A stretch of 53,500 bases of DNA from assembly GCA_016946835.1 (NCBI GenBank), contig JACVTC010000009.1, positions 1,005,001 to 1,058,500 on the forward strand, read 5' to 3'. A program made the translations under genes and the position numbers. The notes beneath the pieces are model-generated. The model did not search any database, was not told the origin of the DNA, and saw only the letters and a list, made by a program, of their open reading frames with translations. The number at the start of each line of letters is the position of its first letter. The first letter of the stretch is position 1. Positions 12,799 through 24,265 of this stretch are shown piece by piece. This DNA comes from Neocallimastix lanati (nom. inval.). Lineage: Eukaryota > Neocallimastigomycota > Neocallimastigomycetes > Neocallimastigales > Neocallimastigaceae.

Positions 12799-13245
12799 TT
12801 TAAAACATTTATATTAATTACAATTATTCAAATTAATTATATAATTAAATTTATCTTTATATTTTATTAATATTTATATTACTATTATTAATATCTTATA
12901 ATTAAATATTATTATTATGTAACTTACAAAGTATAAAAGAAAGATGTAAAAATCTATCTTTTATGTTCTTTGTAAGGTTATTGTAAAATTACCTTAATAG
13001 TAATATTTTATAGATATTTATTAAATAAAATAAATAAATTTAAAATCTAATTAATTTAATAATTCTAATTATCAAAGTTTATTATAAATAAATTTTTATT
13101 AAACTAAACCATTTAAATACTTATTATTATTATTATATATCTATATAGTATATTACTATATAGACATATCGACTTAGTGAATATTTTTTAATAAAACATA
13201 TTATTTTATTTAAATTTAAACTATAAATTATATCAAAATCTTAAC
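12799..13245 (-). mobile_element. Truncated LTR, relative of the solo LTR at 34235-34947
   Basis: Read on the minus strand from 13245 (TGTTAAGATTTTGATAT) it follows the first two-thirds of the LTR at 34235, then ends at the foldback element. It keeps an imperfect hairpin at 12923-12976 (CTTACAAAG ... CTTTGTAAG) that is also present at 34508-34561. Confidence 0.75.
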
Positions 13246-13350
13246 ATAATAATTCTTTACTAAATTGTACTTTCCTATATTCTTGATAACCTAAACCTCA
13301 TTGTAAAAATAATTTATTTTAATATAAATAAATTTAACTTGTAAATAGTA
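13246..13350 (+). mobile_element. Fragment of an E-type LTR
   Basis: TAATAATTCTTTACTAAATT and the following TATATTCTTGATAACCTAAA match the beginning of element E's LTR (reverse complement of about 35880-35985). It is cut by the neighbouring LTR at 13245 and by the copia LTR at 13358. Confidence 0.7.
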
Positions 13351-13357
13351 TTAAATC

Positions 13358-14339
13358 TGTTAAGAATGTAACTGAAATCTCACAATCTCATTTATGATTA
13401 TTTTAGTTAATTATATGAATATTACATAATAAAGAATATTACAGTTTAACAAAATATAATAAATAAGATTTATAATAACTATTTAATAACGGGAGAGTTG
13501 CATTTCCCCAGATTGCATTTCCCCAGATTGCATTTCGCCAAGTGGCGTATTATTAAAATGTTGCATTTCCCCAAATTGCATTTCCCCAAGTTGCATTTCG
13601 ACAAATGGCTTATTGATATAAGTAAATGAATGAATAAATAAATAAAAATTCAAAATAATTTTTTTAAATAAATAAAAATTCAAAATAATTTTTTTAAACT
13701 TGTTTTTATTATATTTTATAATTAATTATAGATATTTTTTAAAATAAAATAATTATTAATAATATTTAATTATAAAAATAAATTTAATTATAAAGATATA
13801 TTTTAATATTTTGTAAAAAAATAATATTATAGCAATACTTTAATTATAAAAATATATTTTTAAAATAATAATATTTTATCATAAAAATATATTTTAATGT
13901 TCTTAAGCTAACCTAATCTAATAAAGATTAAAAATACTTCAATAATTATTGTATTTATTCATTTATTCTCTTTTTAAAATAATTTTTACTATTAAAAAAA
14001 TTATTATTATATATTTTAATATTTCGTAAAATAGTAATAAAATAATAATTTATAATATTTAATTATAAAGATATATTTTAATATTTTGTAAAATAGTAAT
14101 AAAATAATTATTTATTTATTTATTTATTTATTTAATAATTCTCAATTTGGCGAAATGCCACATTTTTTAATACGCCACATGCTTTCAAAAAAATTGGCGA
14201 AATGCAACTTGGCGAAATGCCCCACATCCTTTAATAACTATCTAATAACTAATGTATTCATAATGTGGCTAATTGTGGTGTATTAATATTAAAATGTATA
14301 ATGTATAATTATAATGTAGTTAATACTTAATACTTAACA
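13358..14339 (-). mobile_element. Copia 3' LTR, split by a MITE
   Basis: On the minus strand the LTR starts TGTTAAGTATTAAG at 14339, directly after a polypurine tract TGTAGGGGGAA (14340-14350), and ends CTTAACA at 13358. Removing the 739-bp insert and its 9-bp duplication leaves about 234 bp, a normal length for Ty1/copia LTRs. TGTTAA/TTAACA are inverted ends. It belongs to the copia fragment at 14436-15554. Confidence 0.75.
13491..14229. mobile_element. Mutator-like MITE with tandem-repeat ends
   Basis: The 739-bp element is flanked by the exact 9-bp direct repeat TTTAATAAC (13482-13490 and 14230-14238), the duplication length typical of Mutator-like transposons. Its ends are inverted and built from repeated words: TTGCATTTCCCCAGA and TTGCATTTCGCCAA on the left, and their complements TTGGCGAAATGCAACTTGGC on the right. 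Both ends also contain GTGGCGTATTA...AAATGT. The interior is AT-rich and non-coding, so an autonomous partner elsewhere would be needed. The superfamily call rests on the 9-bp duplication only. Confidence 0.75.
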
Positions 14340-14435
14340 TTCCCCCTACATTGTGCATTTGGTAATAATATAAAAAATTTTTAATAAAATTTTTTTTTTT
14401 TTTATAGCAAATTTTTAATAATAAAAATTTTTTTT

Positions 14436-15554
14436 TTAATTGAAAATAAAATCAGTAAAACATTTCATTTTTGGTCCAGATATCACTTTAGTTAAAGGAT
14501 CAGCTAACATAGTACCGGAGGATATATGTTCTAAATTTATTTCTTTTCTGTTTATTTTTTCTTGAATGTATTTGTAATCAATGTCCATGTGTTTACATCT
14601 ACCTTTTGTATTTTCATTTTCAGTGATATTTTTACAAGATTTATTATCAACTTTAATTTTTAGATTAATTTCTTTATTGAATATTTCTTTTAGTAATTTC
14701 TTTAATTTCATTCCTTGTTTTGCGCATTCAGTTAATGCAACATATTCTGCTTCAGTGGTTGATAATGTGATGCTCTTCTGAGTTTCAGATTTCCATGAAA
14801 TTGGACTTTTTCCAAATAAAAAAATGTATCCACTGGTAGATTTTCTTGTTTCTTCATTGCCAGCGAAATCAGCGTCTGAGTAGGCAATTAAATTTTTACT
14901 TCCATAGTAATAAATAGATTTTTCTTTAGTAGATTTTAAATATCTTAAGATCATCAATGCTGATTTTAGATCAACTTCTGTTGGGTTTTCGGCGTGTCTT
15001 GCAGCTTGATTAACTGCAAATGAGATATCTGGTCTTGTTTTTGTTGAAACAAATAATAAAGCGCCAATAATAGATTTATAATCTGTTACGTTTACAGGTG
15101 TTGAATTTTCTCTTTCTTCTAAAGTAATTTTTCTACATGGATTGTTAATTGGTTTTGTTTTATTCATCTTGTAATTCTTAATTAATTTTTCAATGTAGTC
15201 TTGTTGATTAATTTTATATCCTTCTTCAGTTTTAAAAATATTTATTCCTATAATTTTGTTAGCTTCCGTGTCTTTTGAAATTTTATATTTTTCTTTCAAT
15301 TTATTGCTTATATATTTAATTTCTTTATCTTCTCCAGTAAGTAAGATATCATCAACATAAAGACATAATATAGCACATAAATTTCCATTGTGATATTTTG
15401 TAAATAAACATTGATCAATACTCAATTGTTTTAAACCAATATTTTTTTAAATAACTTGATATTTCTTTATACCATTGTCTTCCGGCTTGTTTCAAACCAT
15501 ATAGAGCCTTATTTAATATCCAATATTTTCCAGAATTATAATTTTTATCCGCAT
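14436..15554 (-). pseudogene. Ty1/copia reverse transcriptase and RNase H, 5'-truncated
   Basis: The minus strand encodes the back half of a copia Pol. Seen are YWILNKALYGLKQAGRQWY, the RT active site CLYVDDILLTG, the connection AARHAENPTEVDLKSALMIL, and RNase H motifs AYSDADFAGNEETRKSTSGY, LSTTEAEYVAL and a final DPLTK. One frameshift near 15420 separates the first 45 residues from the rest. Gag, protease, integrase and the first half of RT are missing, because at about 15555 the frame changes to a gypsy RT. A polypurine tract and LTR follow downstream (14339). Non-functional. Confidence 0.85.
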
Positions 15555-16264
15555 ATAATTTAGTAAAGTACTTGGCTCCTTTGACTCGTTCAATAATGTC
15601 GTTGATGAGCGGTAAAGGATAGAAATTTCTAATAGTAACCGCATTTAAACGTTTGTAGTCAACACAGAGAACCATCACTCTTTTTCTGAAAGAGAACAGG
15701 ATAGCCGGCTGGGGAGTGAGATTCTCTAATAAGTCCTTTCTTTTCGTTTTCCTTTATGTAATCTTTTAAAACTTCTGATTCTTCCAATGTAAGCCGGTAG
15801 ATTGGTCCATAATGTAAAGTAGCACCTGGTTGAAGATTGATCTCACAGTCCGTTAAACGATGGGGAGGAAGCTTATCTGCTTCCTTTTTACTGAATACTA
15901 TTGCAAAGATCTTTATATTGTTCAGGAATACGCTCGATATTAGGTTCTTCAGAATCCTCTAATACCTTTTTTGAAAGAAAAGAATAGATTAAAAAGTTGT
16001 AATTAGAGGGTAATCCATCATAAAAATTTATTGAATTCGCATTTTGTTTAAAAATTCTTTATAATTCTTGATTTAAATTTTGAGAGTTTAAAAGTAGAGT
16101 AAAGATAATGATTATCATAACTAAAATGTATTTTATGGTTTTTCATAAATTGTTTTCCAAGGAGTAAATCCACTGGAATATGTTTTGACACAAGGAATTT
16201 TTCTTTAAATTTGATTAAATGAAACGTATTGTTAATTTTGATTTTTAGTTGAAAATTTAAAGAC

Positions 16265-16969
16265 TGTAAAAGAAAATACTAAAATAGATTACAATAACAA
16301 GACACAATAAATTTTATTTTATAAAAAAAATATTTTTATTAAAAAGATATTTTATTAATATTTCATAGTTGTTTGTTAAATAACAATTACATCGAGAAAA
16401 AATGTGAAAAGTATCTTCTATTTATACTTTTCCTAAATACATTGATAATATATTATTTTATTTAAATTACATTTATTTTAATATAAAACTATCCTAATGA
16501 ATTTTATTAAATAATAAATTTATAAACTATAGCTAAATTTAGAAAAATATAATTATTAATTAAACTAAATACTAAATAATTAAAATTAAGTACATTTATT
16601 ATCTATTTATTATTTTAATATTATAAGTAAAGTCTTTATTTATTTTCGATTTAAAAACAGTGTTAAAGGAGTCATGATTAAATTTTGAAACTTAATTTTC
16701 ACAAAATAAATTATTAATTTATTTTGTTTTAAACTTTAATTAATTCATTTAAATTATTTTACAACAATAATTTTCTCAGAATTAAATTTTATAAAAATTA
16801 TTACATTAAAAATTTATCTTGTGGCTTAAAGAATATAATTCAAAAATTTAGTTCATATGATTTATTTACTTTGCTTATTATTTTATAAATCAAAGAATAA
16901 TTTACATTTTTGAATTACACAAGAAAAATTTTTAATTTAAAATGCGATTGGGATAATCACATCTTTACA
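16265..16969 (-). mobile_element. Solo LTR (C-like family) inside element B protease
   Basis: 705 bp with TGTAAA...TTTACA ends and an exact 5-bp duplication AAGAC (16260-16264 and 16970-16974). On the minus strand it has TATAAATAG (16418-16426) followed about 36 nt on by GTAATTGTTAT (16380-16390). The intact element C has the same spacing and words, though the rest has diverged. Confidence 0.9.
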
Positions 16970-17358
16970 AAGACACAAATTCATTAATGGAATCTGTATC
17001 TCCACTGATACCTTTTATATATATTTTATTATTAAGTTTTTGAGGTACAAGATTTAACCGAGAGATTAAATTGGTAGAAATAAAATTGCAGTAAGAACCA
17101 CAATCTAACATTGATTTGGTTTGTAATTTAATGTTTTTGTTCCTTTTGTTTATTGTTGGGATAAATGATTTAAACAAAAAGGAAAGTATTAGGAAGAGGA
17201 GGGTTTAAAGTTGGATAATTATACTGAATAGTTTTAATCGGAGAGGACTTCTTGGGAAGTCCATTATCTAGTTTTTTGAGTTAATTTTTTGGACTTCGGT
17301 AACATAATTTTCTCGGTTATTGTAATTGGAATTAACCTTAGATTTATTATTATGGAAG

Positions 17359-18432
17359 TGTAAAAATAAGAAAAATAAAATTAAAATAAAAGTTGGAATT
17401 ACTTTTATTAAAATTAGTAATTTCACAATTAAAAAATAATAAATAAGAAATTATAATAAATTAAAACTTTAAAATAAAATATTCGTTTAAAAACGAATAT
17501 ATTAAATTAATGAAATAAATAAATAAAGTTAATAAAAAAAATGGGCTTTAACTTTAAAAGTCCATAACTCCCCAAATCGCCGCGATGGAGGGTTAAAAAT
17601 AGGCGAAGAGAAAAATAATTTCGTCATCATACGAGGTCTCAAAGCCTCCTAGATGTCGAGATATTTACATTTAAAGTTTAAGGGTGTTAATTAAAATTAA
17701 CTAGAATTTTTTATAATTATTTTTATTATAATTTAATTATTAAAATATAAATAACATATATCAAATATAAAATATACCCTTATTAGATTAGGAAATTAAT
17801 TACAAAATAATTAATATTTTAATTTTTTAATCATCTAGATAATATTAAAGAAAACTTAAAACAAAATAAATAAGAGATCCAATTTATTATTAAATAATTA
17901 AAATAAAAATTTATTTAGATTAGGAATTAATAATAGATAAAGTGTAAAAATTTTATAAGCCATGTAAACATAGTTTAGGAAAAATATAAATAGTTTAGTT
18001 TTTATTTTAAATTAATCTTTGAAAAAGATTATTGACAAATTATCTCTGACAATTTATCTTTAATTGAAAATTTTATTATAGAAATTATAATTAAGACTTT
18101 CTATTTTATAAAAATTATATTGAACTTTTTATTATTAAACTTTTATATCAATAAATAATAAATAAAATTAATTTAATTTTAAAAAACCAAAGTTTCTTTA
18201 TTTTACATTAATTACGTGTTACCAAATAAAATTTATATGAATTATTTATTCGGATTATATTCTAATTAAATAATCTATTGATTCATAAAATAATTATCTT
18301 GTTTTAATAATAAAAGAACCCTAACCAAATAACAAATAAAATACAGAGTAAAAATTTTTCTAACCTAGTTATTCTAATCTTTAGTCTGTGTAACCTTGTA
18401 TACGTATCCCAATCAGACTAAGTCTCTTTACA
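17359..18432 (-). mobile_element. Solo LTR inside element B gag tail
   Basis: 1074 bp, TGTAAA...TTTACA ends, exact 5-bp duplication GGAAG (17354-17358 and 18433-18437). It contains a comparatively GC-rich core at 17550-17660 (AAATCGCCGCGATGG and nearby short palindromes). No coding capacity. Confidence 0.9.
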
Positions 18433-19371
18433 GGAAGTTATTATTTTTAGTATGATTGTGATAATTGTTATTATTCTTATTCTTGTTTTCACTATTGGGA
18501 TAAGAATGAGAGTTCTTTCTCTTATAATTTTTATTGCTGGTTAATTGATTTATCTTTAATTTAGTTTCTTGAGAAGATTCAAACAATATGCACTTTGTTG
18601 TAATTTCTTCTATTTTCTCTGGAAACTTCTCCATTTTATTAATTTCTTCTCTAAATTTGGGATGAAGACCATTAATAGAAAAATAATACTTATGGTTCTT
18701 CAGGCCAACCAAGATCAGCTGTTAATTTACGAAAAGAATCAATATAGTCCTTAATATTACCATGAGAATGTTTGAGATTTACTAAATTAATTTTCTTTTA
18801 ACTTTTTGCTGACAACATCAGAAAAAGCTTCTTTTAATTCATTAAGAAGAGTCTCTAAGGAAGCAGGAGGACTACTGGAATATTTTGTTTGGTACCAACT
18901 TCTAGCAGCTTCTCTTAATCTTGATTGCACAAAGTTGATTTTCGAATTTTCAGGCCAAGACTTACATGGATAGGTTTTAAATGTGTTCCCACACAGTTGA
19001 CAGAAAAGGTCGGTTTCAGAAACATCACCTGAAAACAAACCTGGATCGGGAACTTGAGGAATATTAATAGGGTAAGCAGATTGCATGATAACATCATGAT
19101 CATTGTCATATCTTGTAGTAGTTGAGATATTATCGTCAAAAACAGAATGGAGGTTTATCGTAGGATTTCCAGATGTCAACGGTATCGACGAGGTAGTACC
19201 AGAAGAAGTATTTTCTACTTGAGTTTTATTACATAATTCATGCTTAAAGTAGAGGGTAGCCTTTTTCAAAGATTCTAAAGAGGCCAATATTTCATTATTC
19301 ATTTTATCATAAGCTCTGAATTGTTTGTAAATATCTTTTATTATTTTATTCTTTTATTTTCGGTCATTAGA

Positions 19372-19660
19372 TTAGATTGGAAAATCGGTTAATTAAGATT
19401 TTTCCCAATTACTTTTAAAAAGTAATCGGTTTTACTTAATTAATGCGATGATCGATATAGATGGAATATCGATCGAAAACTTATCTAGGTTTTTCTATCT
19501 AATCTTTTCCTAGATAAGAGAATTGTTAAGATTAGAAAACCCTTTCTTATTTAACCTTATTTTCATAAAAAAATATAAATAAGGCTCTTGAGTTCTCTTT
19601 GAGAAATCAATAGTAATTATTATAAAAAAAAAACATAGTTATAATAATAACAATTTTATA
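19372..19660 (+). mobile_element. LTR fragment related to element D LTR
   Basis: AATCGGTTAATTAA, GGTTTTTCTA-TCTAATCTTTTCCT and TTGTTAAGATTAGA occur in the same order as in D's LTR (28645-28800). The promoter is recognisable as well: TATAAATAAGG at 19574, then GAGAAATCAATAGTAATTAT about 30 nt downstream, at the position of D's presumed RNA start. Boundaries are unclear, and no matching internal region follows. Confidence 0.65.
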
Positions 19661-20975
19661 TTTTTAACTTTAATAAATTAATAAAGTATTTTATTCAAAA
19701 ACATATTTTTAAAATCAAATTTATACAAATAATTCTTCTTTTTGTTAAATTAAAATTGAGTGTTTAGGTAAGATTCTTGCTATATCCTTCCTAGTTTGGG
19801 TTAAATTGGTCAGGTCAAGATGTTCTTATTAATTATAACAATTTAATTAAATTTAAATAATAAATAGCACACACGGAGTTTTATAATTAAGATTTCAATA
19901 TTTAAGATTTATGTTTTATTAGAACTTTATTTAATATATATTTTAATAATAAACTTTAACTAAGATTAATACAAAGAATTATTTATTGTTATAATTAATT
20001 TATAAACTTTATGTTAATGTTTTAGAATTTAATAGTTAGTTAATAATCTTACAAAGAATTCAAAATATGGAATTTCAAATCCTTTTTATACTAAACTAAA
20101 ATAATAATTAACAATATAATTAAATAATACATTTTAATCTTAATATATTCATACATGTATATAAACTATATAAATTATAATAATAAAATAATATTGATAA
20201 GAATCTTTTAATAAAATAACTATATAACTTATTCATAAAACAATTTAATAATAAAACTAATTTAATAATAAAATATAAAATAAAATAAAATAAAATAAAA
20301 TATTAAAACTAATTAAAAATTTTCTTTCGGAAATCTTTAGAATAATAAAGAATTCCTTAGAATATTTTAGAAATAATTGAATAAAATATATAATAATAAA
20401 ATATATAAAACTTATAAAACTTATTTAAAATATTATAAAACTATTACTAATAACTAATTCTGTATTTTTCAATTAATAATAAAAATTAATAATATAATTT
20501 CCAAGTTAAGAGATTTATCTAATATAAATTCCTTAATTAATAATTTAGGGTCTTAAATAATTAAATTATATTTTTATATTTAAATATCTTTAAAGTCCAA
20601 TATCTCGTTATCTAGTTGTCCAATAAGGTTGATTTTAACATATGTTGTAGTTCTCGTTCGTAGCTTTCTAATGAATATATTTTAGCAGGAAATCTCCATT
20701 ATTTGTTGAGTTTTCGTTGTTTTTCTTCATGTTTTTTTTATCAAATTCTTAAGGGTTAAATTAAATTAAAATATCTTTAATAAATAAGTCCAAACCCTTT
20801 GGTTTCTAATTCTTTAATGTTTCTAATATTTATTTATATAATTAAAATCGAATTAAAATGATTTTTGTCAATAACTAAATTAAATTTCAATTGATCTAAT
20901 AGTGAATTCTAACTTCAAATCCACTAGTATTCGTGACACTTTTGCTTTTCGTGTTATTATTATAATTAATTTTAT
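19661..20975. other. AT-rich non-coding region with LTR-like debris
   Basis: No gene is seen. The segment around 20590-20720 (GTCCAATATCTCGTTATC and onward) resembles by eye the word style of the LTR core at 17640-17660, so degenerate LTR sequence is likely, but I could not set ends. Confidence 0.4.
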
Positions 20976-21552
20976 TGTAACGAATCCTAAAATTTCAGAA
21001 TAAGAAATCTTGGCATAGTGGCTAGATGATAAAGAATGAAATAATAATGATATTTTTAACATAAATTTTTAATAATTTATTATATAAAAATATATTATTA
21101 TATTCTTTACTATTAATAATTTTCTTATATTTTATATTAATAATTTTTTATATTAATTATATTTTATAATTTTAAATATTAAATTTATGTAATTTATTAA
21201 TTAAATGATTGGATCTAATAATGTAATTAAATAGTATAAAATAAATATATGATCCATATTTTATGAAGGGGGCCTTTCTGAGAAAAGAATGAGAAATAGT
21301 AGTAAAAATGAATTAGGAATAGTAATAATTGAAAGGTTTCTCATATTGTTATAAAAATAAATATTAATATTAATAAAGTATTTTTAACAATAAAATAATT
21401 ATATAATTTGTAAATAATAAGTATTTTTAATAATAGTTCTTTAAATAAAATTTATAATGTGTAATAATAATTTCTTTTAGTGTAATTTAGTAATTAGTTA
21501 ATTTATCTATTTATTTATTGTTCACACTCCTTTTCTAATATGAACCTCAACA
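20976..21552 (+). mobile_element. 5' LTR of element F
   Basis: 577 bp running from TGTAACGAATCC to CCTCAACA. A second copy lies inverted at 27888-28407. It is followed after 7 nt by a primer-binding site, which fixes plus orientation. No gag or pol remains downstream. Confidence 0.8.
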
Positions 21553-21559
21553 TAAAAAT

Positions 21560-21577
21560 TGGTGGAGATATCGGGGA
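21560..21577 (+). promoter_or_regulatory. tRNA-type primer-binding site of element F
   Basis: TGGTGGAGATATCGGGGA lies 7 nt after the LTR. The same 18 nt occur on the minus strand 4 nt after element E's 5' LTR (43337-43354). The complement, ending in CCACCA, would be the 3' end of a tRNA whose acceptor strand begins GGAGATA. I cannot assign the tRNA. Confidence 0.8.
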
Positions 21578-21785
21578 GTGTGAAAACATTGATGAATAGA
21601 TAATAAAAATAATAGAATAAAATAATATAAAAATAAATGATCATAATAGTAATACAAAAAAATTTTAAATTTAATTATAAAATTTTAGTAATAACTTAAG
21701 TAAAAATAATATATATAAATTTAAAATTAAATTGTTAAAGATTGAATTATTTTAAAATGAATTCAATATAATAATTAATTTTTTA

Positions 21786-22050
21786 GTTAGGTGGTCGAAG
21801 AGTATTTCGAGCCTAACAAATAATATTTTTTTTATTTTAAAAAATTCCTTAGGTGGTCAGCCAGAGAGTGATGAGCCTGAAGGTAAGTATAATAATTTTT
21901 TTTTAATCCTTAAGTGTCGGACAGAGAGTGCCGAACTTGAAGGAATAAATAAATAAAAATTATTTAAAAACTTTCTTGGGTGTCGAAAAAGGATTTTCGA
22001 ACTTGAAGAAAGTTAACAATATATTGGTTTACTGCGGTAGTTCCAATATA
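21786..22050 (+). ncRNA. Tandem array of five two-part hairpins in the element F leader
   Basis: Five hairpins lie at 21786-21817, 21847-21883, 21908-21943, 21971-22012 and 22020-22050. Each has an outer stem, a short GTG-type internal loop on the 5' side, an inner stem and a terminal loop. Stems differ in sequence but remain paired: GTTAGG/CCTAAC with TCGAA/TTCGA; CCTTAGG/CCTGAAGG with TCA/TGA; CCTTAAG/CTTGAAGG with TCGG/CCGA; CTTTCTT/AAGAAAG with TCGAAAA/TTTTCGA; TATATTGG/CCAATATA with ACT/AGT. Hairpins 2-4 share a bulged G in the 3' strand. The compensating changes argue for selected RNA structure. Function unknown; a packaging, dimerisation or translation role is inference. Confidence 0.7.
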
Positions 22051-23172
22051 ATAAATATTGAATAATTTTAAAATTTTAATTTAAAATAATTTATATTTAG
22101 TTTATAATATAAAATTAATACTTAAAATATTACAAATTTTGAAGAAGTTATAAAAAAAAATAATAATAATAATAATTTACTATATATTTTAAAGAAATAG
22201 TAATATTTATTGTAACGAATCCTAAAATTGTTGAGGTTTGGGTCAGAATAATAATAAATATAGAAATACACTAAAATAAAAAAAATTATTAAAAATTAAA
22301 ATATATCTCTTTTTTAAAATATTTTATTTTATTTAATAAAAATTATTCAATTAAAACTAAAAAATAATTTAATTTTTTGAATAAGATTATATTTTTTTCA
22401 AGATTATTTTTCTCAAATACAATTTTCTCATCTATTTATATATTTTTTTTAATCGTTAGAAATGGTCAAGCCATTTCTTTAGAATATTTTAGAGTTACAT
22501 GTTTGAATTGTATTTGAATTATAAATTCATAATCTATTCTATTATAATAAATAATTATTATATATTATTAAATTCTAAACTATTTATTATTAATTGTAGT
22601 GATAATATATTTTAAAAATAATTTTATTACTTTTACAGAACTATTAGTAATAGAGTATTATTTAATTTTATACTATTTTTAAATAAAAGTATTTTAGATT
22701 ATTATCTATTATTAATCTTATTATAAATAGGGTGTATTTTGGAAGGAAGTATTAATAATTTTAATGACAAGGATCATGGATTTAAGTAAAATATTTTTAA
22801 ATCATTATTAATTATATTAATTTTTATTAATAATAAATAATCTGTATTAGTAATATTTGTAAAATAAAATTTTCTTTAATAATAAAATATTGATAGAATA
22901 AATCATATTAATAAAACTAGATATTGATAATAATATTGATATTAATAATATAGTATTAATTTTAATAATAAAGTATTGATATTGATAAAGAATTTATATT
23001 AATAATAATAATTTTAATATTAGTAATAATTTGGCAGTAATAGAACATAAGAAAGTTCTCCAAGTAAGGAAATAAATAATTTAATTTTAGTGGTTAAGTT
23101 ATTTTTATGAAAAATAATAAAATTAACATTATTTGTTCATTCCTTAACAAGATGCCCTCGCTAAGACTCAAG
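22051..23172. other. AT-rich non-coding region
   Basis: At 22211 TGTAACGAATCCTAAAAT repeats the first 18 bases of the F LTR but then diverges, so a related LTR may start there. Nothing else is recognised. Confidence 0.4.
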
Positions 23173-23538
23173 CTATACAGAAGCTGAGTTAAACTTGATT
23201 ATGTTCTTCAAATGAACATTGCGGTTTATTTGTATACCCGACTTAGGATCGGCCAATGTTACAGTGTTGAATTGTTTCTTAATTACTTGGAGTGGTCCAA
23301 CAAAATATGGTTCTAACTTGGTTCGAGTAAAATTCCTTACTAAGACTAAATCACCAGGTTTTATTCTTTTGACCTGATTCATACTATTCTTTTATTCTCT
23401 ACGAGTAGCCAAGTATTTATTTGCATTTTTGATATTGGCCGCAGCTTCCATAGTCCATAAGTAGTGATTGACAAATTTTTCCAATAGGATTTCATCCGAA
23501 GATTTGTTTACACTTTTAGTTGGTCTAGCAGCTATGTC
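23173..23538 (-). pseudogene. C-terminus of a gypsy integrase, E-like
   Basis: The minus strand reads PTKSVNKSSDEILLEKFVNH, then KPGDLVLVRNFTRTKLEPYF, ending FNSASV. This is clearly similar to the end of element E's integrase (36041-36400). One in-frame TAA lies in ATRRE*KNS. The upstream part is cut at 23540, where an LTR starts, and the 3' LTR expected after the stop is not evident. Confidence 0.85.
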
Positions 23539-23540
23539 AA

Positions 23541-24263
23541 TGTAAAGATTTAATAAAATCTTTAATAATTAATTATTACATAATTAATTAATGTAATAAA
23601 ATTACATAAATTTATGATTTACGTATATGAAAATTAATTATAAATTTATGTAAACTTTTCATAAAGGAAAAATTATTATTTAAATAATTTTGGATAATAA
23701 CTTTAATCTAAATAATTTATTTAAGTTAGTTAATTTAGTTTTGATAGTTTAAAATACTTTAAAATTAATTTCGGAATAGTTTTAAATAGTTAAAATTAGT
23801 TTAAATAGTTTACAAAAATAGTTTTGAATTGTAAATATATAAACATTAATATTAATAATATTTATATAATAAATATATAATAAATGAGTTATTATTGAAT
23901 TTAATTATTATTGTAAATAAGTTGAAAGTTTATTGAATTAATTATTGTTTAGTTTAGTTAATTATTATTTAATAAAATTATTAATAAATATTTTGTTTAT
24001 AAATAAACAGTAATATATGTAAATTAGATAGAAATAATATATTATAATGTAATAATGAAAAAATATAAATAAATGTAAATTTCTATAATTAAATCTATGT
24101 ATTAGTTATTGACTATATGATAGTTAATAACAAAAAAGAGATATAATTTTTTTAATTAATAAAGATTATTTTATTTAAAAAAACGAATATTTATTACGTG
24201 TTCTTTTTTATTTTGGTGTTAAAATTTGTTATTTGTAATCTGTTTCTGATAGAACTCTTTACA
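23541..24263. mobile_element. LTR of the same family as the solo LTR at 41703-42468
   Basis: It runs from TGTAAAGATTTAATAAAATC to GAACTCTTTACA. It differs from the copy at 41703 mainly by lacking about 43 bp of a GTTAGTTTA-type repeat. Flanks GTCAA and CTACC do not match, and different gypsy fragments lie on each side, so it probably arose by recombination between two insertions. Confidence 0.85.
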
Positions 24264-24265
24264 CT

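Larger units (their letters stand above)
15555..19302 (-). pseudogene. Decayed Ty3/gypsy element B: gag, protease, RT N-terminus
   Basis: Pieces lie in order on the minus strand. Gag starts with an ATG at 19300-19302 and holds VPDPGLFSGDVSETDLFCQL and FVQSRLREAARSWYQTKY, a capsid-like segment; a frameshift near 18750 precedes a basic Asn-rich tail with no zinc knuckle. Protease is at 16970-17177 with MLDCGSYCNFIS (DCG replacing the usual DSG/DTG). RT begins at about 15920 with LPPHRLTDCEINLQPGA and continues to VDYKRLNAVTIRNFYPLPLI before stopping at the copia junction. Two solo LTRs (16265-16969, 17359-18432) split protease and gag. Several frameshifts remain after excising them. No 5' LTR or primer site was found upstream. 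Confidence 0.8.

Noticed and set aside
16265-18432. Paired LTRs of one element at 16265-16969 and 17359-18432
   Set aside because: They differ in length and sequence, and each has its own 5-bp duplication (AAGAC and GGAAG), so they are separate solo LTRs.
21786-22050. CRISPR array
   Set aside because: The units are structurally alike but not sequence-identical repeats with constant spacing, and the genome is eukaryotic.
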